A stretch of 64,000 nucleotides of DNA from Isosphaeraceae bacterium (GTDB lineage Bacteria > Planctomycetota > Planctomycetia > Isosphaerales > Isosphaeraceae): NCBI GenBank assembly GCA_026004735.1, contig BPJS01000001.1, forward strand, positions 3,173,641-3,237,640, written 5' to 3'. Each line of letters starts with the position of its first letter. Positions within the stretch are counted from its first letter, which is position 1. The translations under genes were made by a program, and so were the position numbers. The notes beneath the pieces are model-generated. The model ran no database searches. It was given only the letters and a program-made list of their open reading frames with translations, and was not told the origin of the DNA. Below, in pieces: positions 16,519 through 25,914 of this stretch.

Positions 16519-16620
16519 GGTCGCACCCCGAGAACTCTGTCAGATTTCTCTGTCAGACGTCCCAGAGTACTTCGCGTCTCGCCCTAAGTTCTTGCGGGGA
16601 AAAGTGGAGCGGAAGGGGAT
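16519..16620. other. Probable attachment site (tRNA 3' end plus flank)
   Basis: The integrase starts at 16518 and the tRNA-Ala 3' end is at 16605. Tyrosine-recombinase elements usually recombine in the tRNA T-arm/acceptor region and restore the 3' end. The partner direct repeat is not in the window, so exact att borders cannot be set. Confidence 0.5.
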
Positions 16621-16677
16621 CGAACCCTCAACCTCAGCATTGCGAACGCTGCGCTCTCCCAATTGAGCTACCGCCCC
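16605..16677 (-). tRNA. tRNA-Ala(CGC)
   Basis: A full cloverleaf on the minus strand: 7-bp acceptor with the G3:U70 pair that is the alanine identity element, D arm GCTC/GAGC, anticodon loop TTCGCAA (anticodon CGC, codon GCG), T arm GAGGG/CCCTT with TTCGATC. Discriminator A at 16605; CCA is not encoded. Its 3' end faces the integrase, marking the element's insertion site. Confidence 0.95.
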
Positions 16678-16793
16678 ATGAGGGTGACATAGAACAGTAC
16701 CGACTTGGGCGGCGGGAAGCAAGGCGATCGGGCAGCGTTGGGGTTGGCGGGCGGGGGTGGCCAGGGGTCGGGAGAGGCAGCCAGGAGGGAGCG

Positions 16794-17750
16794 ATGGGTT
16801 CAGGAGGTGGGCGTTGGGTGTGGGTCTGGCTGCTGGTCGTGGGCCTCCGGGAGGGGCTAGGTCAGGAATTCCCGACGTGGGCGACGCGGTGGGAGGATGC
16901 CGGGTTAGGGTCGTTGCTCGCCGGGGCTGGCGGGGATGCCTGGGATCGCCAGATCCGCGAGCGTGGCTGGATCGTCCGAGAGGGCGACGTCTGGCACCTC
17001 TGGTACACGGGTTATAACCCGGATCGTTCGCCGCGGCGGATGCTGGGGCATGCGACGTCGCGTGATGGCCTGACGTGGGTCCGCGACCCGGACAATCCGA
17101 TCCATGCGGATTCCTGGGTCGAGGACATGTGTGTGGTCCGCGACGGGGAACTCTGGCGGATGTTTGCGGAGGGAGAGGGGGATCGGGCGCATCAATTGAC
17201 GTCCGAAGATGGGCGGCGCTGGGTGGAGCGAGGGACGCTCGATGTGCGTCGGACCGATGGGACGCCGATTGAGCCGGGGCCGTTTGGGACGCCGACGATC
17301 TGGGTTGAGGATGGGCGGTGGTGGCTGTTTTACGAGCGAGGGGATCGGGGTGTCTGGGCGGCGCGGTCGGAGGATCCGGATCGGCAGGTCTGGGTCAACG
17401 TGAGCGATGAGCCGGTGATCCGGATGGGGCCGGCGGCGTATGACCAGGCGGCCGTGGCGCTCAATCAGGTCGTAAAGCGAGGAGGTTTCTATTACGGGTT
17501 TTATCATGCCAACGAACGGCGCGGGCCGTGGGGGGAGTGGACGACGTGCGTGGCGCGGTCGCGGGACCTGATTCACTGGGAGAAGTATGAGGGAAATCCG
17601 ATCGTGGCGGGGAACCGGTCGAGCGGGATCGTCGTGGATCCGGATGGAGAGGAGGGGCCGATGCAGCCGTGGCTGTACACGATGCATCCGGACGTCCGGC
17701 TGCATCGGTCGGTGTTAGAGCCGCCGGTCCAGGAGGATCGGAGCCGTTGA
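16794..17750 (+). CDS. Exported five-bladed beta-propeller glycosidase-like protein (GH43/GH32 clan)
   Basis: 318 aa with a short hydrophobic N-terminus (WVWVWLLVVGLREGLG) suggesting export. The body shows the repeat pattern of five-bladed propeller glycosidases: WHLWYTGYNPDRSPRRMLGH, ATSRDGLTWVRDPDNPIH, WVEDGRWWLFYERGDRGVWA and CVARSRDLIHWEKYEGNPIV. Such proteins act on plant or microbial glycans, but the substrate cannot be read from this. It is the first chromosomal gene right of the tRNA, transcribed away from the element. The ATG at 16794 gives the best signal peptide. Confidence 0.7.
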   Translation: MGSGGGRWVWVWLLVVGLREGLGQEFPTWATRWEDAGLGSLLAGAGGDAWDRQIRERGWIVREGDVWHLWYTGYNPDRSPRRMLGHATSRDGLTWVRDPDNPIHADSWVEDMCVVRDGELWRMFAEGEGDRAHQLTSEDGRRWVERGTLDVRRTDGTPIEPGPFGTPTIWVEDGRWWLFYERGDRGVWAARSEDPDRQVWVNVSDEPVIRMGPAAYDQAAVALNQVVKRGGFYYGFYHANERRGPWGEWTTCVARSRDLIHWEKYEGNPIVAGNRSSGIVVDPDGEEGPMQPWLYTMHPDVRLHRSVLEPPVQEDRSR

Positions 17751-17760
17751 TTGAGGAGTG

Positions 17761-17788
17761 GGAACCCCGGAGTCCGTTCCGGGGGTCC
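17761..17788. terminator. Hairpin between convergent genes
   Basis: Arms 17761-17771 and 17778-17788 pair over 10 of 11 bp (GGAACCCCGGA / TCCGGGGGTCC) with a 6-nt loop, between the glycosidase-like gene and the convergent 111-aa gene. There is no strong T-tract, but the position fits a bidirectional terminator. Confidence 0.45.
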
Positions 17789-17815
17789 GGTCGGTTCGGT
17801 GGACGTGGGTGGGGT

Positions 17816-18151
17816 TCACCAGCGTCGGTAGCGGGGGTGCGGGCGGGGACCGTACCAGCCGCCGTAACCCCAGCCCCAGGAGCTCCAGACGGGGACGGCC
17901 GGAGTGACGACGACCGGCGCTGGGGTGATGACGACCGGCGACGGGGCAACGACGACCGGCGGGCGGTAGACAGGGACGCCGTAGCCCCAGCCAGGGTAGC
18001 CCCAGCCGCGCGCGATGTTGATGCTGAAGCCGGAGCCGTAGCCCCAGTTGCTGTAGCCGATGGCGAAGCCTTGGGCGTGGGCCTTCGTGGAGTTGAACAG
18101 GCCCAGGCCGGCGAGCGTCAGGGCGGCGCAGAGAAGCCGTGCGCGAGTCAT
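17816..18151 (-). CDS. Small exported Gly/Tyr/Pro-Val-rich protein
   Basis: 111 aa. A Sec signal peptide (MTRARLLCAALTLAGLGLFN to about AHA-Q) precedes a low-complexity body: Gly/Tyr/Trp-rich (YSNWGYGSGFSINI, GWGYPGWGYGVP), a PVVV repeat (RPPVVVAPSPVVITPAPVVV) and a Gly-Trp-Tyr end. The type is frequent in planctomycetes, with no known function; it may be an envelope or matrix protein. The ATG at 18151 has AAGGG 9 nt upstream, better placed than the TTG at 18160. Confidence 0.65.
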   Translation of the reverse strand: MTRARLLCAALTLAGLGLFNSTKAHAQGFAIGYSNWGYGSGFSINIARGWGYPGWGYGVPVYRPPVVVAPSPVVITPAPVVVTPAVPVWSSWGWGYGGWYGPRPHPRYRRW

Positions 18152-18456
18152 GGCGATCAACCCTTCACGATTGGGGTGTGATCAGGATCACAGGTTGGGA
18201 CGAGACCGCCAGCGCTGGGAGGCCTGACGGCCTGCGTCACGAGGGCTTGGGAGTTCAGAAGCATGCTCCGTGCCAAAGATGGAGAAATGAGGCGGGGAGC
18301 CGTCAGGATCGAGGGGGCGGGCTTGGGTGCGTGAGGAAGTTGGCGTGGTGGGGTGAACGATCTGGCGGGTGGGGTCTGGAGCCAGTCAACTGGGCGTCGA
18401 AGCGGACAGGCGATGCCGGATGACGAACAGCCTTGCGGGTGGGGGGAAGGAGCGGG
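18152..18456. other. Intergenic, no gene seen
   Basis: About 305 bp between two leftward genes. It should hold the promoter of the 111-aa gene and the terminator of the SIS gene, but I see no convincing promoter hexamers or strong hairpin. Confidence 0.4.
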
Positions 18457-19232
18457 TCACCGGTAGAGGACGCCGATGCGGCGGCGGTAGTCGTCGTAGG
18501 TCTGCTCGAAGAGGGCGGCAGCGCGTTCGGGGCCGAGGTGGCAAGCGGCGGTGAGGACGTAGGGGGGGTGGCCGGCCTGGGTCAGGAGGCGGGCGACCTC
18601 GGCCTTGATGAGGTTGACGATGGTGCAACTGGTGAGGGTGGAGAGGGGGGCGACGGGGGTTTCGAGCTGGTCGATCCAGACGGCCGAGTCGCCGGGGGGG
18701 GCGTGGTGGTCGAGGACCAGGTCGGCGATCTGGTGGAGTTTCTGGCCGGAAGCGTGGCGGGGCGCGGAGGAGTCGGCGTGGGCGCAGGAGGTGAGGGCGA
18801 CGACGAAGAGGCCGAGGCGTTTGGCCTCGAGGGCGACGTCGACGGTGACGGCGCTGCAGCCGGAGGTGGAGATGGCGAGCAGGCAGTCGTCGGGGGAGGT
18901 GGCGAAGTTGCGCCAGAGGACGGGGCCGAAGCCCTGGACGTTTTCGAGGAACATGGCCTGGCGTTGGCCGTTGGCGCCGACGACGGGGTTGTGGAAGGTC
19001 ATGGAGAGTTCGACGATGGGGTGGAAGCCGGGGAAGGAGCCGTAGCGGGGGAAGACTTCCTCGACGGCCATGCGGGAGTGTCCGGTCCCGAAGACGTGGA
19101 CGAGGCGGTTTTGGGCGATGGTGCGGGCGAAGCGGTTGGCGGCGGCGCGGATGGCGTCGAGCTGGGTGGTTGCGATTTGGTCGAGGGCGTGGCGGGCGGC
19201 GTCGAGGTATTGGCGGAGGGGATCGGCGGGGC

Positions 19233-19236
<4 letters not shown>
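18457..19236 (-). CDS. SIS-domain sugar-phosphate-binding protein (UPF0309-like)
   Basis: 259 aa with a sugar isomerase (SIS) fold: NRLVHVFGTGHSRMAVEEVF, the phosphate-binding LLAISTSGCSAVTVDVALEA, and GLFVVALTSCAHADSSAPRH. These match the UPF0309 group, thought to bind phospho-sugars such as N-acetylglucosamine or GalNAc phosphates. The start GTG (19236) overlaps the SDR stop as GTGA, so it is the third gene of the ridA-SDR-SIS operon. Longer in-frame Mets upstream lie inside the SDR gene and are not used. Substrate unknown. Confidence 0.8.
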
Positions 19237-20078
<842 letters not shown>

Positions 20079-20086
20079 GGGGGCTT

Positions 20087-20548
20087 TTAGTCCTTGATTT
20101 CGAAGATGGCCTCGATTTCGACGGCGATGCCGCCGGGCAGTGAGTTGGTGCCGACGGCGCTTCGGGCGGCCTTGCCGGCGTCGCCGAAGACGTCGACCAT
20201 GAGGTCGGAGAAGCCGTTGATGACTTTGGACTGGTCGGCGAATTCGTCGGTGGAGCGGACCAGGCCGAGGACTTTGATGAGTCGGACGACTCGATCGAGC
20301 GTACCGAGTTGGGCGCGGAGGGTGGCGAGCATGGCCAGGCCGACCTGGCGTGCGGCGGCGGCGCCGGCGGCGAGGTCCAGATCGGCGCCGAGGCGGCCGA
20401 CGATCAGGGAGCCATCGGGGCGAAGGGGACCGTGGCCGGAGACGTAGAGCAGGTTGCCGACGCGGACGGCGGGCACATAGGTGGCGACGGGTTTGGGGGC
20501 GGGGGGAAGTTCGAGCTGGAGCTGGGCGAGGCGGGCTTCGTGGCTCAT
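20087..20548 (-). CDS. RidA-family protein (2-iminobutanoate/2-iminopropanoate deaminase-like)
   Basis: 153 aa of the YjgF/RidA family, here the longer variant: PVATYVPAVRVGNLLYVSGH, RQVGLAMLATLRAQLGTLDR and AARSAVGTNSLPGGIAVEIE. RidA proteins hydrolyse reactive enamine/imine products of PLP enzymes; the usual catalytic Arg position reads as AVGTNSLP, so activity is uncertain (some family branches lack it). First gene of a leftward operon with the SDR and SIS genes. Trimeric and cytoplasmic by family. Confidence 0.82.
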   Translation of the reverse strand: MSHEARLAQLQLELPPAPKPVATYVPAVRVGNLLYVSGHGPLRPDGSLIVGRLGADLDLAAGAAAARQVGLAMLATLRAQLGTLDRVVRLIKVLGLVRSTDEFADQSKVINGFSDLMVDVFGDAGKAARSAVGTNSLPGGIAVEIEAIFEIKD

Positions 20549-20805
20549 GGTGCGGGGCGGATGGGGGGATTGGGGGTTGCGTGGGCGTCCCGCCGGCCGG
20601 GCCGCCTCGGGGCTGACAGTACCGCCCGGGCGGTCGGCGATCAACCGGATGGGGCCGGGCGGCGGTAGGGCCTGGGTGGGGGCGGGATGGGTGATGTGGG
20701 GGGGGGCGGTTCGAGTCAGCGTTGCTGGAGGCGGGTTGTTTCCGCGATACTCCAGAAGGTCTGGGGAGATCGGTTGCGATCCGAGGCAGGGGTGAGCCAA
20801 CTCCG

Positions 20806-21699
20806 ATGAAGCCGCGCCGGTTTGGTTTGGGACTGGTCCAGATGCGTTGTACGGAGGAGGCGGCGGAGAACCTGGCGCGGGGGATTGACGGGGTGCGGGA
20901 GGCGGCGGGGCGGGGGGCGACGGTGATCTGTCTTCCGGAGCTGTTTTTGGGGCCGTATTTTTGCCAGAGCGAGGATCATGCGCAGTTTGATCGGGCTGAG
21001 CCGGTGCCGGGGCCGACGACCGAGGCTCTGGGCGGAGTGGCGCGGGAGCTGGGGGTGACGATTGTCGGCTCGGTGTTTGAGCGGCGGGCGGCGGGGCTGT
21101 ACCACAACACGGCGGTGGTTTTGGATGCCGATGGTCGGCTGGCGGGCGTCTATCGCAAGATGCACATTCCGGACGATCCGCTGTATTACGAGAAGTTTTA
21201 CTTTACGCCGGGGGATTTGGGATTTCGGGCGATTGCGACACGGCACGCGACGGTCGGGACGTTGGTCTGCTGGGATCAGTGGTATCCGGAGGCGGCGCGG
21301 CTGACGGCGTTGCAGGGGGCGGACGTGCTGGTCTATCCGACGGCGATCGGCTGGCATCCGGCGGAGCAGGCCGAGCATGGGTCGGCGCAGTACGAGGCAT
21401 GGCAGACGATGCAGCGGGCGCATGCGATTGCCAATGGGGTGTATGTGGGGGCGGTCAACCGGGTCGGCCACGAGGGGCCGGTGGGCGGGGGAATTGAGTT
21501 TTGGGGCGGGTCGTTTGTGGCCGATCCGTTTGGGCGGGTGGTGGCCCGGGCCAGCCACGACCGAGAGGAGGTCCTGGTGGTGGAATGTGATCCGGCGGTG
21601 AGCGAAACGACCCGGCGGCACTGGCCGTTTTTGCGTGACCGGCGGATCGACGCGTATGGGCCGATTACCGAGCGTTATTTGGATCGAGCGGGGTCGTGA
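20806..21699 (+). CDS. aguB: N-carbamoylputrescine amidase
   Basis: 297 aa, nitrilase superfamily. Catalytic triad visible: Glu45 in CLPELF, Lys118 in YRKMHIPDD, Cys155 in LVCWDQWYPEAAR. Family-specific segments include YYEKFYFTPGD and YPTAIGWHP. The enzyme converts N-carbamoylputrescine to putrescine, CO2 and ammonia. The next gene is agmatine deiminase, which makes that substrate, so the pair forms the arginine-decarboxylase route to putrescine. The ATG at 20806 follows a weak ribosome binding site (GGGGTGAG); a GTG upstream is less likely. Confidence 0.92.
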   Translation: MKPRRFGLGLVQMRCTEEAAENLARGIDGVREAAGRGATVICLPELFLGPYFCQSEDHAQFDRAEPVPGPTTEALGGVARELGVTIVGSVFERRAAGLYHNTAVVLDADGRLAGVYRKMHIPDDPLYYEKFYFTPGDLGFRAIATRHATVGTLVCWDQWYPEAARLTALQGADVLVYPTAIGWHPAEQAEHGSAQYEAWQTMQRAHAIANGVYVGAVNRVGHEGPVGGGIEFWGGSFVADPFGRVVARASHDREEVLVVECDPAVSETTRRHWPFLRDRRIDAYGPITERYLDRAGS

Positions 21700-21859
21700 C
21701 GGTGCGCGGCGAGGGCAGGCGCGGAATGGGCGGGTGGGAAGCCCGGGCTTGTCAGGAGCGGGTCGCGGCGATCAAAACAAAGGGGTTGGTCTGGGTTGAG
21801 CGGGTGTGGGTGTGAGTCGGCGAGGTGCCGGCGGGGTTGAGGACGGAGTCGTACGCGGG

Positions 21860-23056
21860 ATGGGACGGGACCAGCCGATGAGGACCGAGGCGCCACGACC
21901 GGTTGCGTTGGGGTATCGGCTGCCGGCCGAGTGGGAGCCGCATGAGGCGACGTGGCTGGCGTGGCCGCAGGAGCGGGGGGATTGGCCGGGCAAGTTTGGC
22001 CCGATTCCGTGGGTTTATGCAGAGATTGTGCGGCATCTGGTCCGGTCGGAGCGGGTGCGCCTGGTGGTGCCAGACCGTGAGGGGCGGCGGCGGGCGGAGA
22101 AGATCCTGAGGCGGGCGGGGGTGGATCGGGGTCGGATCCGGTTTGTGGAGATGCGAACGGATCGGTCGTGGCTGAGGGATACGCTGCCCAGTTTTGTGCT
22201 GCGGCAGTTGGAGCAAGGGGAGGCGCCGCTGGGTGATCCGCATGAGTTGTCGGCGGTGGTCTGGCGGTTTGATGGCTGGGCCAAGTATGCCAATCACAAG
22301 CAGGATCAGCGGGTGGCGCGGCGGGTGGCGAAGCGGTTGGGGCTTCGACGGTTCAAGCCGAGTTATGAGGTGGGGGGCGTGCATCGGCGGGTGGTGCTCG
22401 AAGGCGGGGCCATCGACGGCAACGGTCAGGGCGTACTGCTGACGACCGAGGAATGCTTGCTCGACACTGAAAAACAGGTGCGGAACCCGGGTTTGGATCG
22501 GGCCGGCTATGAGCGGATTTTTGCGGAGTATCTGGGGATCACCAAGACGATCTGGCTGGGCCGCGGCATTGTGGGGGACGATACGCACGGTCATGTCGAT
22601 GATGTGGCTCGGTTTGTCAATCCGCGGACGGTGGTGGTGGCGGTGGAGCCGGATCCGGGCGATCCGAATAACGAGCCGCTGCGGGAGAATCGGGAGCGGC
22701 TGCGGTCGGCGACCGATCTGGATGGCCGTCCCTTGGAGGTGGTTGAGCTGCCGATGCCGGCGCCGGTGGTGTTTGAGGGCGTGAGGCTGCCGGCCAGCTA
22801 CGCCAATTTTTATATTGCGAACCGAGTCGTCCTGGTCCCGACGTTCAATGACCCGAACGACCGGGTGGCGCTGAATGTGCTTGCCGAGCTGTTTCCGGAT
22901 CGGGAGGTGGTCGGCATCCACAGCGTGGATCTGGTGCTGGGATTGGGGACGCTGCACTGTCTGGCGCATGAACAGCCGGCGGTCTCGGCGGGTGATGCGG
23001 AAGAACCGGCGGAACGGGAGGATGCAGCCGAGCCGGCCGATGAGCCGGGGACGTGA
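21860..23056 (+). CDS. aguA: Agmatine deiminase (peptidyl-arginine deiminase family)
   Basis: About 398 aa. Conserved: PAEWEPHEATWLAWP, RTDRSWLRDTLPSFV, EGGAIDGNGQGVLLTTEECL, GDDTHGHVDDVARFV and the catalytic Cys near 367 in GLGTLHCLAHEQPA. It hydrolyses agmatine to N-carbamoylputrescine and ammonia. The C-terminus carries an acidic extension after the usual end (AEEPAEREDAAEPADEPG). The start is uncertain between 21860 and 21878; the first has GGAG at suitable distance. It works with the upstream aguB product. Confidence 0.92.
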   Translation: MGRDQPMRTEAPRPVALGYRLPAEWEPHEATWLAWPQERGDWPGKFGPIPWVYAEIVRHLVRSERVRLVVPDREGRRRAEKILRRAGVDRGRIRFVEMRTDRSWLRDTLPSFVLRQLEQGEAPLGDPHELSAVVWRFDGWAKYANHKQDQRVARRVAKRLGLRRFKPSYEVGGVHRRVVLEGGAIDGNGQGVLLTTEECLLDTEKQVRNPGLDRAGYERIFAEYLGITKTIWLGRGIVGDDTHGHVDDVARFVNPRTVVVAVEPDPGDPNNEPLRENRERLRSATDLDGRPLEVVELPMPAPVVFEGVRLPASYANFYIANRVVLVPTFNDPNDRVALNVLAELFPDREVVGIHSVDLVLGLGTLHCLAHEQPAVSAGDAEEPAEREDAAEPADEPGT

Positions 23057-23404
23057 AACGGCGGCCTGAACCGGCGCGCGGGCAGGCTGTGGGCGGAACG
23101 TCCACGCGTGGCGGTTTTGTTGATCTGGGGGGAAGCGCCGAGTGTGAGTCTGGGGAGGGTGGAGCGTGGGGGGCCGAGCGGGAGGGGAGTGAGGGTGGGG
23201 GTTTGGAGCCGAAGAGAGCTGGGACGAGAACCCGTTGCCGGTCGAGTTGGTTCGGCTTTAGGATCAAGATTCTGTGAGGTGCCGCGGGTCTGAGGTGGGG
23301 ACGGGGTCGGCCGGGTGGTGACGTCTGGCTGGCCGACGTTTCGCGCGAGGCGGTGGCGCGGAATGGCGAGGTCGAGAGCCGCTGTCGAAAGGACGAGTGA
23401 TCGG
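23057..23404. other. Intergenic, no gene seen
   Basis: About 350 bp, G-rich on the plus strand. The pseudouridine synthase frame stays open upstream to 23315, but no start there has a better ribosome binding site. TTTAGGATCAAGATTCTG around 23260-23277 is the only AT-richer patch. No promoter pair is convincing. Confidence 0.35.
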
Positions 23405-24991
23405 ATGCGGCCGCGTCGACCGTCGGGATTGAAGAAGAAGGCTGGCGGGATCGTGTCGGGGCGGCGGTCGGGAGGAGCGAGGCCGCTGATGGGGCCGGTG
23501 TCTGGGGTGTCGAAGGGTGGTGGTGGGAAGCGGCCGGAGGAGGGCCGGGAGAGGCCGACGACGGGTTCGGGGGTCAAAGCAGCGGCTTTCGGTTCGCAGG
23601 GTCGGAGGCGAGGCGGGCGGGCTGGGAAGCCGAGGGTCGATGGAGGCGAGGCCGTTGGCAGCGGTGTAGGGGGACCGAAGCTGGAGCGGCTTCAGAAGAT
23701 TCTGGCCGCGGCAGGTCTGGGTTCGCGGCGCGCTTGCGAGGAGCTGATCTTGCAGGGGCGGGTGACGGTCGATGGGCAGGTGATTCGGGAGCTGGGGACG
23801 AAGGCGAGTCCCGAGGCCGATATTCGTGTGGACGGCGAGGCGATCCGGCGCGAGCGGACGTTGTATCTGGCAGTGTCGAAGCCGAAGGGCTATGTGTCGA
23901 CGAACGAGGATCCGTCCGGGCGGCCGCGGGTCGTGGATCTGGTGGCGGGGGTTTCGGAGCGGGTGTACACGGTGGGTCGCCTGGATGAAGACAGCACGGG
24001 GCTGATGATCCTGACCAATGATGGGGAGTTGGCCAATCGGCTGGCGCATCCGCGGTATGGGGTGGAGAAGGTGTATCGGGCGACGGTGGCGGGCAAGCCG
24101 GGGCCGGAGGTGTTGGACAAGCTGACGCAGGGCGTCTGGTTGGCGGAGGGAAAGGCGCGGGCCAAGCGGGTGCGGGTGGTGGGACACCGCGGGGACGCGA
24201 CGATTGTGGAGATGGTATTGGCTGAGGGGAAGAACCGCGAAGTGAGGCGGATGTGGGCCAAGCTGGGCCACAAGGTGATGAGCCTGTCGCGGGTGGCGAT
24301 TGGCCCGATCACGATCAAGGGGCTGAAGGAAGGAGAATGGCGGGAGCTGAGCGCGGCGGAGGTTCGGGATCTGAAGCGATTGGCCGAGGGGAAGCCGGTT
24401 CCGACGGCGTGGTTTGGGGCGGGAGATGGCCCGCAGCGTCGGCAGCCTCCGCGGCGTGGGCCGGCGCGGCATGAGTCGGCGGGAGAGACCGCTTCGGGGG
24501 CCAAGCGAGGGCGGCGGGCGGAGGCGGCGTTGAATCGACCGGGGCCGGCGGCGGTTCGCGGCCTCGGTGCGGGAGGAGGGGCGGAGCGGATGCGGCGTCC
24601 GCGGCGCCCGGCGCGACCGTTGGCTGAGGGTGTGGAGGAGATCGAGGTCACGGCGGGCCTGGGTTCGGGTCCAGGGGCTGGTGAGGGGCAGCCCGGTGGG
24701 GGTGGTCGGCGGCTGGGCGGTCGGGGGCCGAAAGCCGTCGGGCCGCGGCGGGGCCGCAAGCTCGGCGGCGGCGCGGTGGTTGGGGGCGAGCCAGGGGGTC
24801 GGATCATCTTGGGGATCGGGCGGGTGCCGGCCGCGGGCGAGATTCCGCCGCCGTCGCGTCGGAAGCGGCCGGGTGAGGCGGGATTGTCGGGCGGAGGAGT
24901 GGTCGGCCCGGCGGCCGGGCTGCGGCCTGGGTTGAAGCGAAGGCCGCGTCCACTGCGAGCGAGGCGGAATCGTCCGGGTGGTGAGTCGTGA
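23405..24991 (+). CDS. RsuA/RluB-type pseudouridine synthase with long basic tails
   Basis: 528 aa. An S4 RNA-binding domain (about 98-145: ERLQKILAAAGLGSRRACEE, RVTVDG) precedes the catalytic domain with Asp in VYTVGRLDEDSTGLMILTND and the segment EGKNREVRRMWAKLGHKV. It isomerises a uridine in 16S or 23S rRNA; the substrate class (RluB/E/F vs RsuA) cannot be fixed. Disordered Arg/Gly/Pro-rich extensions occupy the first ~95 and last ~190 residues, much longer than in proteobacterial enzymes. The stop overlaps the next start as GTGA. Confidence 0.87.
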   Translation: MRPRRPSGLKKKAGGIVSGRRSGGARPLMGPVSGVSKGGGGKRPEEGRERPTTGSGVKAAAFGSQGRRRGGRAGKPRVDGGEAVGSGVGGPKLERLQKILAAAGLGSRRACEELILQGRVTVDGQVIRELGTKASPEADIRVDGEAIRRERTLYLAVSKPKGYVSTNEDPSGRPRVVDLVAGVSERVYTVGRLDEDSTGLMILTNDGELANRLAHPRYGVEKVYRATVAGKPGPEVLDKLTQGVWLAEGKARAKRVRVVGHRGDATIVEMVLAEGKNREVRRMWAKLGHKVMSLSRVAIGPITIKGLKEGEWRELSAAEVRDLKRLAEGKPVPTAWFGAGDGPQRRQPPRRGPARHESAGETASGAKRGRRAEAALNRPGPAAVRGLGAGGGAERMRRPRRPARPLAEGVEEIEVTAGLGSGPGAGEGQPGGGGRRLGGRGPKAVGPRRGRKLGGGAVVGGEPGGRIILGIGRVPAAGEIPPPSRRKRPGEAGLSGGGVVGPAAGLRPGLKRRPRPLRARRNRPGGES

Positions 24992-25899
24992 GCGTTGGGG
25001 AGTCAGGGTGGGGTGGTGACGTTGCCTGCGCGGTGCAGCTCGAAGCTCGGGTGGTTGAGCAGCGGGTGATGGCGCAGGATACGTATCGGATCCGGCTGGA
25101 AGCGCCGGGGCTAGCGGCGCGGATCCGACCGGGTCAGTTTGTGATGGTGCGGCCGACGCTGGGTCTGGATCCGCTGCTGGGTCGGCCGTTTGCGTTGTAT
25201 GAGGTGGTGCGGGGAGAGGGAGGGGAGCCGTGGGCGATTGACCTGGCGTATCTGGTGATGGGGCGAGGAACGGCGCGGTTGGCGGGGGCGCGGTCCGGGG
25301 ATCGGCTGCCGCTGTGGGGTCCGCTGGGCAATGGATTTGGTCTGCCGCGGGCGGGGGTGCGGCGGGTGGCGATGGTGGCGGGGGGAATCGGTCAGACGCC
25401 GTTTGTGGCGCTAGCGCGGTGGTGGATGGGGCAGGAGCGGTACGGATTGGGGCCGCAGCCTGGGGAGCCGTGGGTGGAGGCGGTGCGGCTTTATTACGGG
25501 GTGAGGACGGCGGGGTATCTAGCGGGTCTGGAGGATTTTGAGGCGGCGGGGGTGGAAGTTCGGCTGGCGACGAACGATGGTTCGGCCGGGTATCGAGGAT
25601 ATGTGACGGAATTGCTGGAGCGCGATCTGGAGTCGGGATGGCGGCCGGACCATCTGGTGGGGTGTGGTCCGGAGCCGATGCTGAGGGCGTTGCAGGGGGT
25701 GGCGGGGCGGCTGGGGTTGAGTTGTGACCTGTCGCTGGAGAATCACATGGCGTGTGGATTTGGCGCGTGCTTTAGCTGTGTGGCGCCGATTCGCGCGGAG
25801 GATGGAACGGTGGATTTGAAGCGGGTGTGCGTCGAGGGGCCGGTTTTTGACGCGGCGCGGGTGGAGTGGGAGTCGGGAGAGGCCGCGCGGGGGCTGTAG
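24988..25899 (+). CDS. pyrK: PyrK-like dihydroorotate dehydrogenase electron-transfer subunit
   Basis: 303 aa. FAD-binding part (TYRIRLEAPGLAARIRPGQF, LLGRPFALYEV), NAD(P)-binding part (VAMVAGGIGQTPFVALAR, VGCGPEPMLRAL) and a C-terminal 2Fe-2S site with Cys256, 261, 264 and 281 (HMACGFGACFSC and KRVCVEGP). This is the PyrK pattern: it passes electrons from dihydroorotate dehydrogenase (PyrD) to NAD+. No pyrD lies next to it. GTG start overlapping the pseudouridine synthase stop implies co-expression. Other ferredoxin-reductase-like roles are possible. Confidence 0.85.
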   Translation: MSVGESGWGGDVACAVQLEARVVEQRVMAQDTYRIRLEAPGLAARIRPGQFVMVRPTLGLDPLLGRPFALYEVVRGEGGEPWAIDLAYLVMGRGTARLAGARSGDRLPLWGPLGNGFGLPRAGVRRVAMVAGGIGQTPFVALARWWMGQERYGLGPQPGEPWVEAVRLYYGVRTAGYLAGLEDFEAAGVEVRLATNDGSAGYRGYVTELLERDLESGWRPDHLVGCGPEPMLRALQGVAGRLGLSCDLSLENHMACGFGACFSCVAPIRAEDGTVDLKRVCVEGPVFDAARVEWESGEAARGL

Positions 25900-25914
25900 G
25901 CCGAGGGAGGGCGT

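Larger units (their letters stand above)
1..16605. mobile_element. Integrated mobilizable/conjugative element in tRNA-Ala (left end outside window)
   Basis: A tyrosine recombinase gene (16518 to 15322, minus) and an excisionase-like gene sit beside the 3' end of tRNA-Ala(CGC), the classic layout of an element inserted at a tRNA 3' end. The region carries a MobF-type relaxase, a coupling ATPase, a lipoprotein, an AbiE toxin-antitoxin operon and many genes of unknown role. Codon use is rich in CTC, GTC and GCC, whereas genes right of the tRNA favour CTG, GTG and GCG. No second copy of the tRNA 3' end is visible, so the other att site must lie left of position 1. No T4SS channel genes are seen here. 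That it is an element is well supported; whether it is a full ICE or only mobilizable is open. Confidence 0.85.

Noticed and set aside
15142..16587. 481-codon plus-strand frame
   Set aside because: Antisense shadow of the integrase.
22845..24472. Pro/Arg-rich minus-strand frames
   Set aside because: Shadows of agmatine deiminase and the pseudouridine synthase.
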